A stretch of DNA of 64,000 bases from Bin87 sp963692995 (GCA_963692995.1 OY843611.1:2480001-2544000), one strand, 5' to 3'; shown: positions 1-12,895, counted from the first letter of the stretch. Notes: generated by a model from the sequence alone, not told the origin. Program-made: numbers and translations.

Positions 1-183
1 TTCCGGTTCCTCCAGCCGCCGGCCGATGAGTTCGCGAACCGCCAGCACCGCTTGGCCGGCGAAGAAACCCCAGTGGCCCGGCTCATTCCTCAGCCACCCT
101 TCCACCCGGTCCGGATGCGCGTCGGCGACGTCGGCCAGCACTCGGTCCAGCGCCGCATCGCCCGCGTCCTGGCCGGATGCCAT
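1..183 (-). CDS. Hypothetical protein, 3' end outside window
   Basis: Open frame that begins with ATG at 183, four bases after the thiS stop, and runs off the left edge without a stop (61 codons seen, beginning MASGQDAGDA). It is acidic and helical-looking. The stretch with LADVADAHPDRVEGW followed by FFAGQAVLAVRELIG loosely recalls the C-terminal helical tail of GatB/YqeY proteins, but this is only a resemblance in pattern. Its position directly after thiS suggests it is co-transcribed with the thiamine genes, without proving a role in thiamine synthesis. Confidence 0.55.
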   Translation of the reverse strand, partial: MASGQDAGDAALDRVLADVADAHPDRVEGWLRNEPGHWGFFAGQAVLAVRELIGRRLEEPE

Positions 184-187
184 CCGG

Positions 188-391
188 TCAGCCGCCTCCT
201 ACGGGGCGAACTATCTCGAGCGCGTCGCCCGGATGCAGCTTGACGTTGCCGAAATCCTCCTTCCGCACCACCTGCCCGTTGTAACCGACGGCGATGAACC
301 GCATGTTCACGTCAATGGTGGCGAGGTAGGACTGGAGGTCCAGCTCATCTTCGATTTCGCGCGGTTTGCCGTTCACCTTCAGGGTAATCAT
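188..391 (-). CDS. thiS: Sulfur carrier protein ThiS
   Basis: 67-residue beta-grasp sulfur carrier for thiazole formation. The family hallmark is the C-terminal di-glycine, here ..RPVGGG at the very end, which is adenylated and then converted to a thiocarboxylate that donates sulfur to ThiG. MITLKVNGKP at the N-terminus and FIAVGYNGQVV in the middle fit the fold. The ribosome site GGAGG overlaps the thiE stop, so thiE and thiS are translationally close. No ThiF, ThiH or ThiO gene is visible in the window; they may lie outside. Confidence 0.93.
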   Translation of the reverse strand: MITLKVNGKPREIEDELDLQSYLATIDVNMRFIAVGYNGQVVRKEDFGNVKLHPGDALEIVRPVGGG

Positions 392-399
392 GGCTGCGC

Positions 400-1098
400 T
401 TACCTCCTCTCCATTGCGAAGCGGTCGTTTGCGCCGCTCTCGTTTCGGTTATCGGCGTCATGGGCTATGGCGTCCAGCATGGCCGACTTAAGCCGGCGCG
501 CCGCGGTTTCCGGATCAGCGCTGGCGAGCACGCTGGTAATGACCGCCGCTCCGCTGGCTCCGGCCGCCATCACGCCGGCTATATTATCCGCTGTGATGCC
601 GCCGATGGCCAGCAAAGGGACCGCAACGCCGGCTGCCCGGATGCGCTCCAACAGGCCGGGGCCCGAGGGTTCTTCTCCAGGGTGAGAACGCGTGGCGAAC
701 ATGGCGCCTACCAGCAGGAAATCGGCTCCCGATGCGGCGGCCGCTTTCGCTCCGTCAACGGAATGCACCGAGCGGCCAATCATCGAGTCGCCGCCCACGA
801 TGGCGCGCACCAGTTCCGTGGCCATCGCCGCTTCGCCCAACTGCGCGCCGCCGGCGCCACTGGCCGCGGCAACGTCAGCCCTTTCGTTGACCAGCAGCAG
901 CGCGCGATCCTGCACAACCTCCCGCAACGCCATGGCCTGTTCAAACAGAGCGCCGCCCGGCAGTTCCTTGTCGCGGAGTTGCACCATGTCCACGCCCCCG
1001 GCCACGGCGGCGGAGACCCGCCGGGGCAACTCATCGGGCGGACACACCGCCCGGTCGGTCACCAGGCAGAGGCAGGGATAGGGCAAGGACAGCGGCAT
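400..1098 (-). CDS. thiE: Thiamine-phosphate synthase ThiE
   Basis: 232 residues, about the normal length of the family. ThiE joins HMP pyrophosphate to the thiazole phosphate to give thiamine monophosphate in the cytoplasm. Visible TIM-barrel motifs are VQLRDKEL at residues 39-46 (pyrophosphate/Mg site), GRSVHS near 135 and the glycine-rich LLAIGGIT near 160. It lies 11 bases after thiG and 8 before thiS, so the three form one operon under the TPP riboswitch. The C-terminal tail after residue about 205 is variable and probably not catalytic. Confidence 0.93.
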   Translation of the reverse strand: MPLSLPYPCLCLVTDRAVCPPDELPRRVSAAVAGGVDMVQLRDKELPGGALFEQAMALREVVQDRALLLVNERADVAAASGAGGAQLGEAAMATELVRAIVGGDSMIGRSVHSVDGAKAAAASGADFLLVGAMFATRSHPGEEPSGPGLLERIRAAGVAVPLLAIGGITADNIAGVMAAGASGAAVITSVLASADPETAARRLKSAMLDAIAHDADNRNESGANDRFAMERR

Positions 1099-1109
1099 GG
1101 GACGCCCGG

Positions 1110-1904
1110 TCAGTCGGCCAGCGCCGGCTCGGGCACGTCCGCCGGTGGGCTGCTGGGGACGGCCTCGGTACGAACCGGGATACGCCCGGCGAGATACGCC
1201 TGACGGCCCGCCTCCACACCCTTGCGGAAAGCGTCGGCCATGAGCGCGGGGTCTGCGGCCTGGGCAATGGCGGTGTTCACCAGCACGGCGGAGGCTCCCA
1301 TTTCCAGGGCTTTAGCAGCATCGGAGGGCACCGCCAGGCCAGCATCCACCACCACGGGGACGGTGGCGTTTTCCAGAATGATCCTGACTTCCTCAACAGT
1401 GTGAATACCCTGGCCGGAGCCGATGGCCGAACCCAGGGGCATTACCGTGACGCAGCCGACTTCCTCCAGGTTCTTGGCCAGCACCGGGTCCGCGTGGATG
1501 TAGGGCAGTACCTTGAACCCTTCATCGGCCAGTTGACGGGCCGCCTCCAGGGTTCCGTTGGGGTCCGGGAACAGATACTTGGCGTCCGGGATGACTTCCA
1601 GCTTGACGAAGTCGGTCTGGGCAACCTCGCGGCCCAGACGAGCCACGAACAAAGCTTCTGCCACGGTGCGGCAGCCGGCCGTGTTGGGAAGTATCCGGTA
1701 CTTGTCAAGGTTAATGTGTTCCAGGATGTTCTGCTCCGGGTTGTCGAGATCCAACCGCCGGATGGCAACAGTCACCATCTCGGCGCCGGAAGCTTCCAGA
1801 GAATCGACCATTTCCCGCATACTGCGGTGTCGGCCGGTTCCCACAATCAGCCGGGAATTGAACGTCACGCCCCCAATCACCAGTTCATCGGCCATCGTCG
1901 CCAC
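1110..1904 (-). CDS. thiG: Thiazole synthase ThiG
   Basis: 264 residues, full length. ThiG builds the thiazole phosphate ring from 1-deoxy-D-xylulose 5-phosphate, dehydroglycine and ThiS thiocarboxylate. The Schiff-base lysine expected in this family sits at K101 (FVKLEVI). Other family features seen are GTGRH near residue 22, NTAGCRTAxEA-like NTAGCRTVAEA near 84, PDPNGTLEA, and the phosphate-binding VVDAGLAVPSDAA followed by LVNTAIAQA. It is the first gene of the operon, and its start codon lies about 100 bases downstream of the TPP aptamer. Confidence 0.96.
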   Translation of the reverse strand: MATMADELVIGGVTFNSRLIVGTGRHRSMREMVDSLEASGAEMVTVAIRRLDLDNPEQNILEHINLDKYRILPNTAGCRTVAEALFVARLGREVAQTDFVKLEVIPDAKYLFPDPNGTLEAARQLADEGFKVLPYIHADPVLAKNLEEVGCVTVMPLGSAIGSGQGIHTVEEVRIILENATVPVVVDAGLAVPSDAAKALEMGASAVLVNTAIAQAADPALMADAFRKGVEAGRQAYLAGRIPVRTEAVPSSPPADVPEPALAD

Positions 1905-2007
1905 TCTCCTGTGTCGTATCGGGGAAGTTCCATAAACTACGCCCGGAATATGCCAAACGCAAAACCGCCAGGCAAGAACCCGGCGGCAAAGTACAAGCGC
2001 TGGCTGC

Positions 2008-2097
2008 TGTCCCTACGTCGGCATTATCCGAGTCAGGTACATCGGTCGGCGACGAATTGGGCCGCCCTCTCAGCCTGGTTTGCCCAAGCTCCCGCCA
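2008..2097 (-). promoter_or_regulatory. TPP riboswitch (thi box) upstream of thiG
   Basis: Read on the minus strand, the thi-box elements appear in order: a GGGAGC-type start, GGCTGAGAGGG (conserved CUGAGA core), then ACCTGA..CGGATAATGCC..GTAGGGA. These are the J3/2 and P4/P5 signature segments of the TPP aptamer. It lies between the promoter at 2156-2128 and thiG, so thiamine pyrophosphate binding should lower expression of thiGES. I did not see a clear terminator after it; control could be at initiation of translation. Confidence 0.93.
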
Positions 2098-2127
2098 GAA
2101 TCGCGTCAGGCGTTCGATTGTGAACTG

Positions 2128-2156
2128 AATCTAGCACTATGCGTCGGGCAAGTCAA
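2128..2156 (-). promoter_or_regulatory. Promoter of the thiamine operon
   Basis: Minus-strand -35 TTGACT (2156-2151), 17-base spacer, -10 TAGATT (2133-2128). Start of transcription is expected near 2121, giving a leader that contains the whole TPP riboswitch. Confidence 0.75.
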
Positions 2157-2215
2157 TGTGCCCCATTCCAGGGAGGAAATTGCGAAACTCCCCAAAGTCC
2201 CCCTCCACCCATCTT

Positions 2216-2244
2216 CCGTCATTCCCGCGAAAGCGGGAATCCAG
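2216..2244. repeat. Palindromic repeat family A, copy 1
   Basis: Eight-base inverted arms ATTCCCGC / GCGGGAAT around a GAAA loop (core 2221-2240), flanked by CCGTC and CCAG. The same core with flanks recurs at 20473-20503, 49340-49368 and, interrupted, at 49390-49468. It sits in the intergenic stretch between the thi promoter and the CoA-transferase cluster; no gene is seen in 2160-2371. Confidence 0.85.
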
Positions 2245-2371
2245 AAACTCCTGCGCCCAAGGAACGTTGCAGTTTGAAGTTTCCTTACAGCGGCGGGGCT
2301 CCTGTCATGCCGGGTGTTTCGTCCCGGCTGTGATTTGGGTTAGAATAGCGTCCGTTTTCGCAGGCGAAACC

Positions 2372-3061
2372 ATGGCGTTGAGCAAACTTTACAACAGTCC
2401 CGCCGCTGCCGTGTCCGAAATGAGCGACGGTTGCACGGTGTTGATCGGCGGCACGACGCCGGCCAGCGAGCCGACGGGATTACTGGCCGCTTTGGCGAGC
2501 GCCGGCGTGCGCAACCTCACCTGCGTGTGCGATTTCAGCGGCGGGAACGCGGCAAACGGCCTGTTCCGTCTGGCCGCGTCCGGGCAGGTTTCCCGGATCA
2601 TTTCGCCCTCTCCGTTCCCGGTGGACGCAGGGGACCCGATCCAGGATTTGGTTCGGACCGGCGCACTGACGGTGGAAGCGATGCCGCAAGGCACCCTGGC
2701 GGAACGGCTGCGGGCCGCCGGCGCCGGCATCGGCGGAGTGTTTGTTCCGGTGGGATTGGGCACCCGGTTTGCCGAGGGCAAAGAAGTGCGGGTGATCAAC
2801 GGGGTAGAGTGCGTGCTGGAAGCGCCGTTGCGGGCGGACTACGCCCTGTTGCGGGCGCACCGGGCCGACACCATGGGCAACCTGGTATATCGAGGCGCCC
2901 AGCGCGGCTGGAACCCGGCCATGGCTACCGCGGCCCGCATCGCAATCGCCGAGGTGGACTACATCGGGGAACCCGGAACCATCGACCCGGAACTGGTGAT
3001 AACCCCCGGCATTTTTGTGCAGCGTCTGGTGCAAACGCCGGTTTCGGCACCGGAAAGGTAA
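2372..3061 (+). CDS. CoA-transferase subunit A (SCOT/AtoD-like)
   Basis: 229 residues, full length for the alpha subunit of family I CoA transferases, which move CoA between acyl-CoA and a free acid. Family features: LIGGTTPAS near residue 24, the MPQGTLAERLRAAGAGI block near 108, FxP-GxGT (VPVGLGTRFAEGK), ADYALLRAHRADTMGNLVYRG and the terminal VITPGIFVQRLV. ATG at 2372 is chosen because the family N-terminus begins there; a TAGAAT box lies at 2341-2346. It is followed 11 bases later by a fused B'-A protein and then by a B subunit, so the three form one cluster. Substrate cannot be read from sequence. Confidence 0.85.
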   Translation: MALSKLYNSPAAAVSEMSDGCTVLIGGTTPASEPTGLLAALASAGVRNLTCVCDFSGGNAANGLFRLAASGQVSRIISPSPFPVDAGDPIQDLVRTGALTVEAMPQGTLAERLRAAGAGIGGVFVPVGLGTRFAEGKEVRVINGVECVLEAPLRADYALLRAHRADTMGNLVYRGAQRGWNPAMATAARIAIAEVDYIGEPGTIDPELVITPGIFVQRLVQTPVSAPER

Positions 3062-3072
3062 GGATAAAGGTC

Positions 3073-4422
3073 GTGCTCCCCAACGGTCTGGATAACCTTG
3101 ATATTGCCCGTCGCGCCTTGCGGGAAGTTTTGCCCGGCGACGTAGTGGCGCTGGATTCCGGACTGCCCGAGTTGGTGCCGGCGACGGCGCCGGCGGAGTT
3201 GGGAGCGTGGTTCCTGCGGCCCAACGGTACGTTTGATAATGGGATCGAGGACGGGCTGCCGTTAAGCGCGGCTGACGCCGGCGCCGTGATCCGGGGCCGA
3301 CACGCTGACGTGGCAATCATCGGTGTCGGTCAGGCGGATACGGCCGGAAACGCCGCCGGCCGGTTCACCGTGGCCCATGCCGGCGTCGCACCGCCGGGAA
3401 ACACCGTTGATCTGGCGGCCAACGCCGGTCGGGTGATCGGTGTCCTGTCCGCCATCGGCGCTGACGGAACGTCGAATATCGTCAGCGCGCTAACCTTTCC
3501 CGCCGACGTTGCGGGCCGCCTGGATACCTTGATCTCCGACATTGGAGTGTTCCGGGTGAAGGAGGGCCGCTTGACGCTGGCCGAGGTTGCTCCCGGCTGG
3601 TCCGCGGGGGATGTAACGGCCCTCATCGGAGTGAGCCTGCCGGTTGATCCGACGCTGCGGGAAATGGAGTTTGCACCGCCTCCGGGCCGACCTCCCAGCA
3701 AGGTGTACGCCGACGGGCCAACGGCCATCGCGGATCTGCCCGACCGGGCAACCGTGTTCATCGACGGCTTCGGCGGGCCGGGCGGGATGGCCCATTACCT
3801 GCTGGTCTCCCTGCGGGACCGGGGCAGTCGCGAGTTGACGATTGTGAGCAATACGGCGGGCATCGCGCGGGTGGTCAGTTTCGGCACTCCGCCGGGGCGC
3901 ACTGCCATCGACCACAGCGCGCTCGTTGAAAACGGACAGGTGGCCAAGGCCATCGCATCTTTCCCGGTATCGCCGTCCGTCTCACGTCCCTCGGAATTCG
4001 AGCTGGCCTATCGGCGGGGCGAGGTTGACCTGGAATTGGTGCCCCAGGGAACGCTGGCCGAGCGGCTGCGCGCCGGCGGCGCCGGCATACCCGCCTTTTA
4101 CACGCCAACCGGGGCCGGCACCCTCATCGCCGAGGGGAAGGAATCCCGTCTGATTGACGGGCGGGAATACGTCCTGGAATACGGATTGCAGGCCGACTTC
4201 GCGTTGATCCGCGCTCATCAGGCAGATACAAGGGGCAATCTGGTGTACCGGGGAACGTCCCGCAATTTCAACGCGGTGATGGCTCCGGCAGCACGGGTTA
4301 CAGTGGTAGAGGTGGACGAGATAGTGGCAGCGGGTCAGCTCGATCCGGAGGCCGTGGTGACGCCGGGCGTCTTTGTGCAGCGCATCGTCCGCCGGCCGGC
4401 CGGTTTCACCGGATACGAATGA
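3073..4422 (+). CDS. Fused CoA-transferase: degenerate B domain + A domain
   Basis: 449 residues starting at GTG 3073 with AAGGA eight bases upstream. Residues 1-205 follow the SCOT beta subunit (LPNGLDN, IRGRHADVAIIG, then TLAEVAPGWSAGDV), and residues 215-449 follow the alpha subunit (KVYADGPTAIADLPD, VPQGTLAERLRAGGAGI, ADFALIRAHQADTRGNLVYRG, VVTPGVFVQRIV). In the B domain the active-site segment that reads HSESG in the neighbouring B gene reads LRPNG here, so the catalytic Glu that carries CoA appears to be Pro. I infer a non-catalytic B domain attached to a working A domain. Single-chain CoA transferases are normally A-B, so the B-A order is also unusual. Confidence 0.8.
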   Translation: MLPNGLDNLDIARRALREVLPGDVVALDSGLPELVPATAPAELGAWFLRPNGTFDNGIEDGLPLSAADAGAVIRGRHADVAIIGVGQADTAGNAAGRFTVAHAGVAPPGNTVDLAANAGRVIGVLSAIGADGTSNIVSALTFPADVAGRLDTLISDIGVFRVKEGRLTLAEVAPGWSAGDVTALIGVSLPVDPTLREMEFAPPPGRPPSKVYADGPTAIADLPDRATVFIDGFGGPGGMAHYLLVSLRDRGSRELTIVSNTAGIARVVSFGTPPGRTAIDHSALVENGQVAKAIASFPVSPSVSRPSEFELAYRRGEVDLELVPQGTLAERLRAGGAGIPAFYTPTGAGTLIAEGKESRLIDGREYVLEYGLQADFALIRAHQADTRGNLVYRGTSRNFNAVMAPAARVTVVEVDEIVAAGQLDPEAVVTPGVFVQRIVRRPAGFTGYE

Positions 4423-4477
4423 ACGCCCCGGAATCGACCGGATTTGCGGCGCCGCGGGCCCATTGACGAGGGCTGAT

Positions 4478-5149
4478 ATGACCGACGAAAAGGAACGCCT
4501 GGACCGGGCCATTATTGCCATGCGGGTGGCGAAGGAATTGCCGCCGGGAGCCTGCGTCAATCTGGGCATCGGCATTCCCACCCTGGTTTCGATGTTCGTG
4601 GACGACGCGAGCGTGGTGTTTTACCACAGCGAAAGCGGGGTGCTGAACTGCGGCCCCCTGGCCGAAGCGGGCGAGGAAGACATCGACCTGATCAACGCCG
4701 GAGGGCAGTTCCTGCAACCGGTGCCGGGGATGGCCTATTTTTCGTCGGTGGACGCATTTGCCATGATCCGAGGCGGGCACGTGGACGTTACGGTGCTGGG
4801 GGCGCACCAGGTGTCGGCCACCGGCGACTTGGCCAACTGGATGCTGCCCGAGCGCGGCGTGGGCAACATCGGGGGCGCCATGGACCTGGCGGCCGGCGCG
4901 GAGAAAGTAATCGTCGCCATGGAACACAACGACCGCAACGGCAACCCCAAAGTGGTGGAGCAATGCGACTTTCCCCTCACCGGCCGGGGTTGCGTGTCCC
5001 TGATAGTGACCGACGTGGCGGTGCTGGAACCGACGCCGGAGGGCATGGCCCTGCGGGAAGCGGCGCCGGGCTGGACGGCGGAGGATGTGCAGGCCGTCAC
5101 GGGGGCGCGGCTCATTATCCCGGATGCAGTGGGGGAGTACGAAGTGTGA
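4478..5149 (+). CDS. CoA-transferase subunit B (SCOT/AtoA-like)
   Basis: 223 residues, normal for the beta subunit. It has NLGIGIPTLV near residue 28, the active-site HSESGVL (catalytic Glu present) near 50, DLINAGGQFLQPVPGMAYFSS-type block, AMIRGGHVDVTVLGA, GDLANWM and the closing EAAPGWTAEDVQAVTGA. ATG 4478 follows the previous stop by 55 bases. It should supply the catalytic Glu for one or both A domains encoded just upstream, forming an A2B2-type or mixed enzyme. Confidence 0.88.
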   Translation: MTDEKERLDRAIIAMRVAKELPPGACVNLGIGIPTLVSMFVDDASVVFYHSESGVLNCGPLAEAGEEDIDLINAGGQFLQPVPGMAYFSSVDAFAMIRGGHVDVTVLGAHQVSATGDLANWMLPERGVGNIGGAMDLAAGAEKVIVAMEHNDRNGNPKVVEQCDFPLTGRGCVSLIVTDVAVLEPTPEGMALREAAPGWTAEDVQAVTGARLIIPDAVGEYEV

Positions 5150-5164
5150 TGCCTTCTTCCTCAA

Positions 5165-5193
5165 TTGACACGCCGGAACGCGGACTATATCAT
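5165..5193 (+). promoter_or_regulatory. Promoter of tRNA-Phe
   Basis: -35 TTGACA (5165-5170), 17-base spacer, -10 TATCAT (5188-5193). Expected start near 5200, seven bases before the mature tRNA 5' end. Confidence 0.8.
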
Positions 5194-5206
5194 TGAAGGA
5201 CGTAGA

Positions 5207-5283
5207 GCCGAGGTAGCTCAGCCTGGTAGAGCACGGCACTGAAAATGCCGGTGTCGGTGGTTCGAATCCGCCCCTCGGCACCA
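5207..5283 (+). tRNA. tRNA-Phe (GAA)
   Basis: 77 bases with a full cloverleaf: acceptor GCCGAGG / CCTCGGC, D arm GCTC..GAGC, anticodon stem CGGCA / TGCCG around loop CTGAAAA (anticodon GAA), T arm GGTGG-TTCGAAT-CCGCC, and an encoded CCA at 5281-5283. It stands alone after the CoA-transferase cluster with its own promoter. Confidence 0.97.
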
Positions 5284-5742
5284 TCTTGTCAGATACGTTA
5301 CGGTCTGATAGAGGCGGGGCGCAAAATCAAAGCGGGTATTCGCTAAAGGCGTTTTAGCAGGATCTGGCCCGACTTGCCGGACCACATCCCGGCGCGGTCG
5401 GTTGCCGACACTTTCCCCCACGCTACCATGCGACATTATCGCGTCCGGATTCTCCGGGCGCGATTGGCTTTTCCGTTGGCCCGCTGTGCGCCAAATCACC
5501 GTTTGCCAACGGCGCCAGGCCGCGATCTAAACCGAGTCTGGTACTTGCCGCCGTTCCTGCTCCGGCGCGCGCACGACCGGCGTGGGCGCAAGCGCTGGCT
5601 ACCCTGTGCCGTTATCATCCGGCTGCGCGACCGCAATCAAGCGGTGAAGGCGACGCGGTTGCGGATGAGATGCACGGAGTTCGCGCCGACTGGACGGGAC
5701 GCGATTTTTGAGATAGCTTCAAACATAAACCGGAGACACGCA
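5284..5742. other. Intergenic, no gene recognised
   Basis: 459 bases between tRNA-Phe and the next gene. Open frames here have no family signature, and those running through the tRNA are artefacts. A small hairpin (GCTAAA / TTTAGC, 5342-5358) follows the tRNA but has no T-tract. I see no convincing promoter. Confidence 0.6.
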
Positions 5743-6519
5743 ATGACCAATCGTGAGGAACTCAGGCGCAAGGGCAATGAGATACGAGAGCGCCTGCAAC
5801 ACGGCGCCTACCCGCCGCGGGAGCGGCCCCGGGCCACGGCCAGCATCCCTGGCCTGAGCAACTATACCGGGGAGGCTATCTTCGGGGGGGTATGGGCCCG
5901 GCCCGGCCTGGACATCCGCTACCGGATGCTGGCGACCCTGTCCGTCCTGACTTCGCTCCAGCGCCTTCCGCAGTTTCAGACCTATGTACACAGCGCGCTG
6001 AACTTGGGATTGAGCGCGGAAGAAATCCAGGAAGTGCCAATCCATTGCTCCCTCTACGCCGGGTTCCCCTCCGCGGTAAACTCCCTGGAACTGGTGCACG
6101 CGGCTTTCCGTGAGCGAAACATCGCGGCGCCGCAGACGGAAGCGCCTGAGGTTAGCCTGGAGGAGATGGAGGCGCGCGGTCGCCAGCTTCGGGAACAGCT
6201 CTTCGGGGCTGAGGGACGGCAAGGTTACGCCACCGCGGTGGAGGATCTGGCGCCGGATCTGCGCACGCTTACCTACCAGTACGCGTTTGGGGAAATTTTC
6301 TTCCGCCCGGGTCTGGACCTCCAATCCCGGGTGGTGTGCGCAACGGCTGCGCTCACGGCGCTGCGGGCCGATGGCCAGTTGCGGAACTTCTTGCGCGCCG
6401 GGCCTCGGGTGGGCCTCTCCAAAGAAGAGATGGTAGAGGTGCTGATCCAGACCGGAGGATACGCTGGCTATCCGGCGGCGCTGAACGCCATCTCTATAGC
6501 GTCCGAGGTTTTGAGTTGA
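5743..6519 (+). CDS. Two-domain carboxymuconolactone decarboxylase-family protein
   Basis: 258 residues made of two similar alpha-helical repeats: one about 50-125 (GEAIFGGVWARPGLDIRYRM.. EEIQEVPIHCSLYAGFPSAVNSL) and one about 170-258 (GEIFFRPGLDLQSRV.. KEEMVEVLIQTGGYAGYPAALNA). This pattern is typical of the CMD/PcaC fold. The AhpD-type CxxC redox pair is absent, so a decarboxylase, lactonase-like or unknown role is likelier than peroxidase support. ATG 5743 has CGGAGA upstream. An alpha/beta hydrolase follows 81 bases later, a frequent companion in aromatic-compound degradation. Confidence 0.82.
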   Translation: MTNREELRRKGNEIRERLQHGAYPPRERPRATASIPGLSNYTGEAIFGGVWARPGLDIRYRMLATLSVLTSLQRLPQFQTYVHSALNLGLSAEEIQEVPIHCSLYAGFPSAVNSLELVHAAFRERNIAAPQTEAPEVSLEEMEARGRQLREQLFGAEGRQGYATAVEDLAPDLRTLTYQYAFGEIFFRPGLDLQSRVVCATAALTALRADGQLRNFLRAGPRVGLSKEEMVEVLIQTGGYAGYPAALNAISIASEVLS

Positions 6520-6600
6520 GCCAACGACGGCCTGTCGATGCTATGGTCAGGACCGGCACGACGGTATTATGCAACCCACTACTGCCTTGGGGGAACCGTC

Positions 6601-7392
6601 ATGACTGCCATTGATTACTCCGTGCTGGACAACCCCGAGACGTCGGCCCGCTCGTTTCATCCATTGCGGGGGTGGACCGACACGCCCCCGGGAGCGGTGG
6701 ACTACGGGGTGACCGTGGCCGACGGAACCACGCTATCCTGCCGGTTTTTCGCGGTGGGGCGAGCAAACCCCACCGTGCTGTTTTTCTACGGCGGCGGCGA
6801 GAACGTTGCCCGCTACGACGACATCGCGCCGCATTTCAATGGAATCGGCGCGAACTTTTTTGCCGCCGATTACCGGGGTTTCGGCGCGTCCAGTGGGTCG
6901 CCGAGTTTCAGCGCCATTCTGTCGGACACGCGCGCGGTGCTGGACTGGCTGCAAGAGACGCTGCGGGCGTTGCGGTTCACGGGACCGCTGTACGTCATGG
7001 GGCGCTCCATGGGTCGTCACTCCGCCGGGGAACTTGCGATTACCGCCGGAGACCGGATCAACGGCGTCATCATCGAGAGTGGACGGCCCAACTTGGGACG
7101 GGTAGCCGAGGGACTGGAGCCGGCGGTGGCGCAGGCGCTGGAGGACGACTACCAGGCCAAGTTCTATGCCATCGACATTCCCGCGCTGGTGCTGCACGGG
7201 CAGTGGGATGAATCGGCGCCGCTGGCCGAAGCGGTGGACATGTTCAACAAGCTTAAAACCGCCAACAAGCGCCTGGAAATTATTCCGGGGGCGGGGCATA
7301 ACGACCTGATGTACGTGGGCTTCCGGGAGTATTTCAACGCAATCCGGGGCTTCATGGCGCGGTACGGCGGGCCGATTCCCCACCGCTGCTGA
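6601..7392 (+). CDS. Alpha/beta hydrolase
   Basis: 263 residues, a full hydrolase fold. The oxyanion segment FFYGGGEN lies near residue 61, the nucleophile elbow G-R-S-M-G near 134-138 (Ser about 136), the acid in QWDESAPL near 202 and the catalytic His in GAGHNDLM near 227. The order matches serine hydrolases of the YdeN/dienelactone-hydrolase-like type. Substrate is unknown. ATG 6601 is the start consistent with the fold; an earlier in-frame ATG at 6538 would add residues that look non-coding. Confidence 0.85.
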   Translation: MTAIDYSVLDNPETSARSFHPLRGWTDTPPGAVDYGVTVADGTTLSCRFFAVGRANPTVLFFYGGGENVARYDDIAPHFNGIGANFFAADYRGFGASSGSPSFSAILSDTRAVLDWLQETLRALRFTGPLYVMGRSMGRHSAGELAITAGDRINGVIIESGRPNLGRVAEGLEPAVAQALEDDYQAKFYAIDIPALVLHGQWDESAPLAEAVDMFNKLKTANKRLEIIPGAGHNDLMYVGFREYFNAIRGFMARYGGPIPHRC

Positions 7393-7431
7393 CACTTGCT
7401 GACACTTGAGGGACGCGCTCCCGCGACGCTG

Positions 7432-7440
7432 TGTTAAAAT
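7432..7440 (+). promoter_or_regulatory. Extended -10 of the lhr gene, leaderless
   Basis: TG-T-TAAAAT (extended -10, hexamer 7435-7440) ends seven bases before the ATG at 7448, so the transcript should start at or next to the start codon. No good -35 is seen. A 12-base direct repeat TGCTGACACTTG occurs twice just upstream. Confidence 0.6.
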
Positions 7441-7447
7441 TCCTGCC

Positions 7448-11884
<4,437 letters not shown>

Positions 11885-11902
<18 letters not shown>

Positions 11903-12895
11903 AACGATGTGCCCGGGCGCCATCTCTCTTACCTGGGGAATCACCGTCGAACACGGTTCGATCACGACTGGACATCGGGGATGGAAACGGCACCCTTCCG
12001 GCGGGTTCAGCGGTGAGGGCACCTCGCCGGTCAGGATCATTTCCTCCTGCTCGATGTCTGGGTGCGAGGGCAGGGCAGCGTTCATGAGCGCCTTGGTATA
12101 AGGATGCGACGTGTTCTGAAACAGTTCTTTGGTCGGTCCAAACTCGACGATCTGTCCCAGGTACATCACGGCTACCCAATCGCACATATACCGGACCGTC
12201 GCCAAGTGGTGAGCGATCAGCAGGTAGCTTACCCTGTATTCCTGCTGAAGGTCTTTCAGCAGGTTCATTATCTGGGCGCGGATCGAGACGTCCAGAGCTG
12301 ACACAGGTTCGTCAAGCACTATAACGCGGGGCTCCACGGACAAGGCGCGGGCAATCGCCAGCCGTTGCCGCTGTCCTCCACTGAATTCATGTGGATACAG
12401 ATTTGCGTGATAACCGCTCAACCCTACGTCCTCGAGCAACTTTGAGACACGGGCCTGCATTTCCCGGCGGCTAAGGTTGAGGTTGATCACCATGGGTTCG
12501 GCGATGAGGTCGCGGACACGCATCCGGGGATTCAACGAGCTCCAGGGGTCCTGGAAAACCGCCTGGACCGAACTCCGGTACGCCCGGCGTTCATCCGTGG
12601 TGGCGTTACGAATTTCCTTTCCTTGATACCGGATGGTCCCTTCGGTGGGTTCTTCGAGTTGCAGGAGCATTTTCGCCGTGGTGCTCTTGCCGCACCCGGA
12701 TTCGCCCACGATACCGAGGGTTTCACCGGCCCGGATTTGAAAGGATACGCCGTCCACCGCTTTGATCCAGCCGGTGACTTTGGAGATCAGCATGCCCTTG
12801 GTAACCGGGAAGTGTTTTTTCAGGCCTTCCGCCTCCAGCAGTACCTCGTTTCCGGTATCTGCCATCGGCCTGGCGTCCAGAGTAGTGGTGGTCAT
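11885..12895 (-). CDS. Peptide-type ABC transporter ATP-binding protein (DppF/OppF)
   Basis: 336 residues. Walker A GESGCGKST, signature LSGGQ-type (EFSGGQRQRLAIARAL), Walker B VIVLDEPVSALD, and the C-terminal oligopeptide-transporter domain with the PEGCRFHPRCP..C motif that binds an Fe-S cluster in some members. It energises import through the two permeases encoded upstream. Its ATG overlaps the TGA of the preceding ATPase gene by four bases, so the two ATPases are translationally coupled. It is the last gene of the operon. Confidence 0.92.

Noticed and set aside
2431..3072. Upstream extension of the fused CoA-transferase frame
   Set aside because: The stretch overlaps the A-subunit gene in another frame and is Arg/Gly-rich noise; homology starts at GTG 3073.
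4406..5499. Minus-strand frames reading through the tRNA (GFEPPTPAFS and similar)
   Set aside because: These are the well-known false proteins produced by antisense translation of a tRNA-Phe gene and its surroundings.
5374..5742. Long N-terminal extension of the two-domain CMD protein
   Set aside because: Arg-rich, no similarity to the family, and a good ribosome site precedes ATG 5743.
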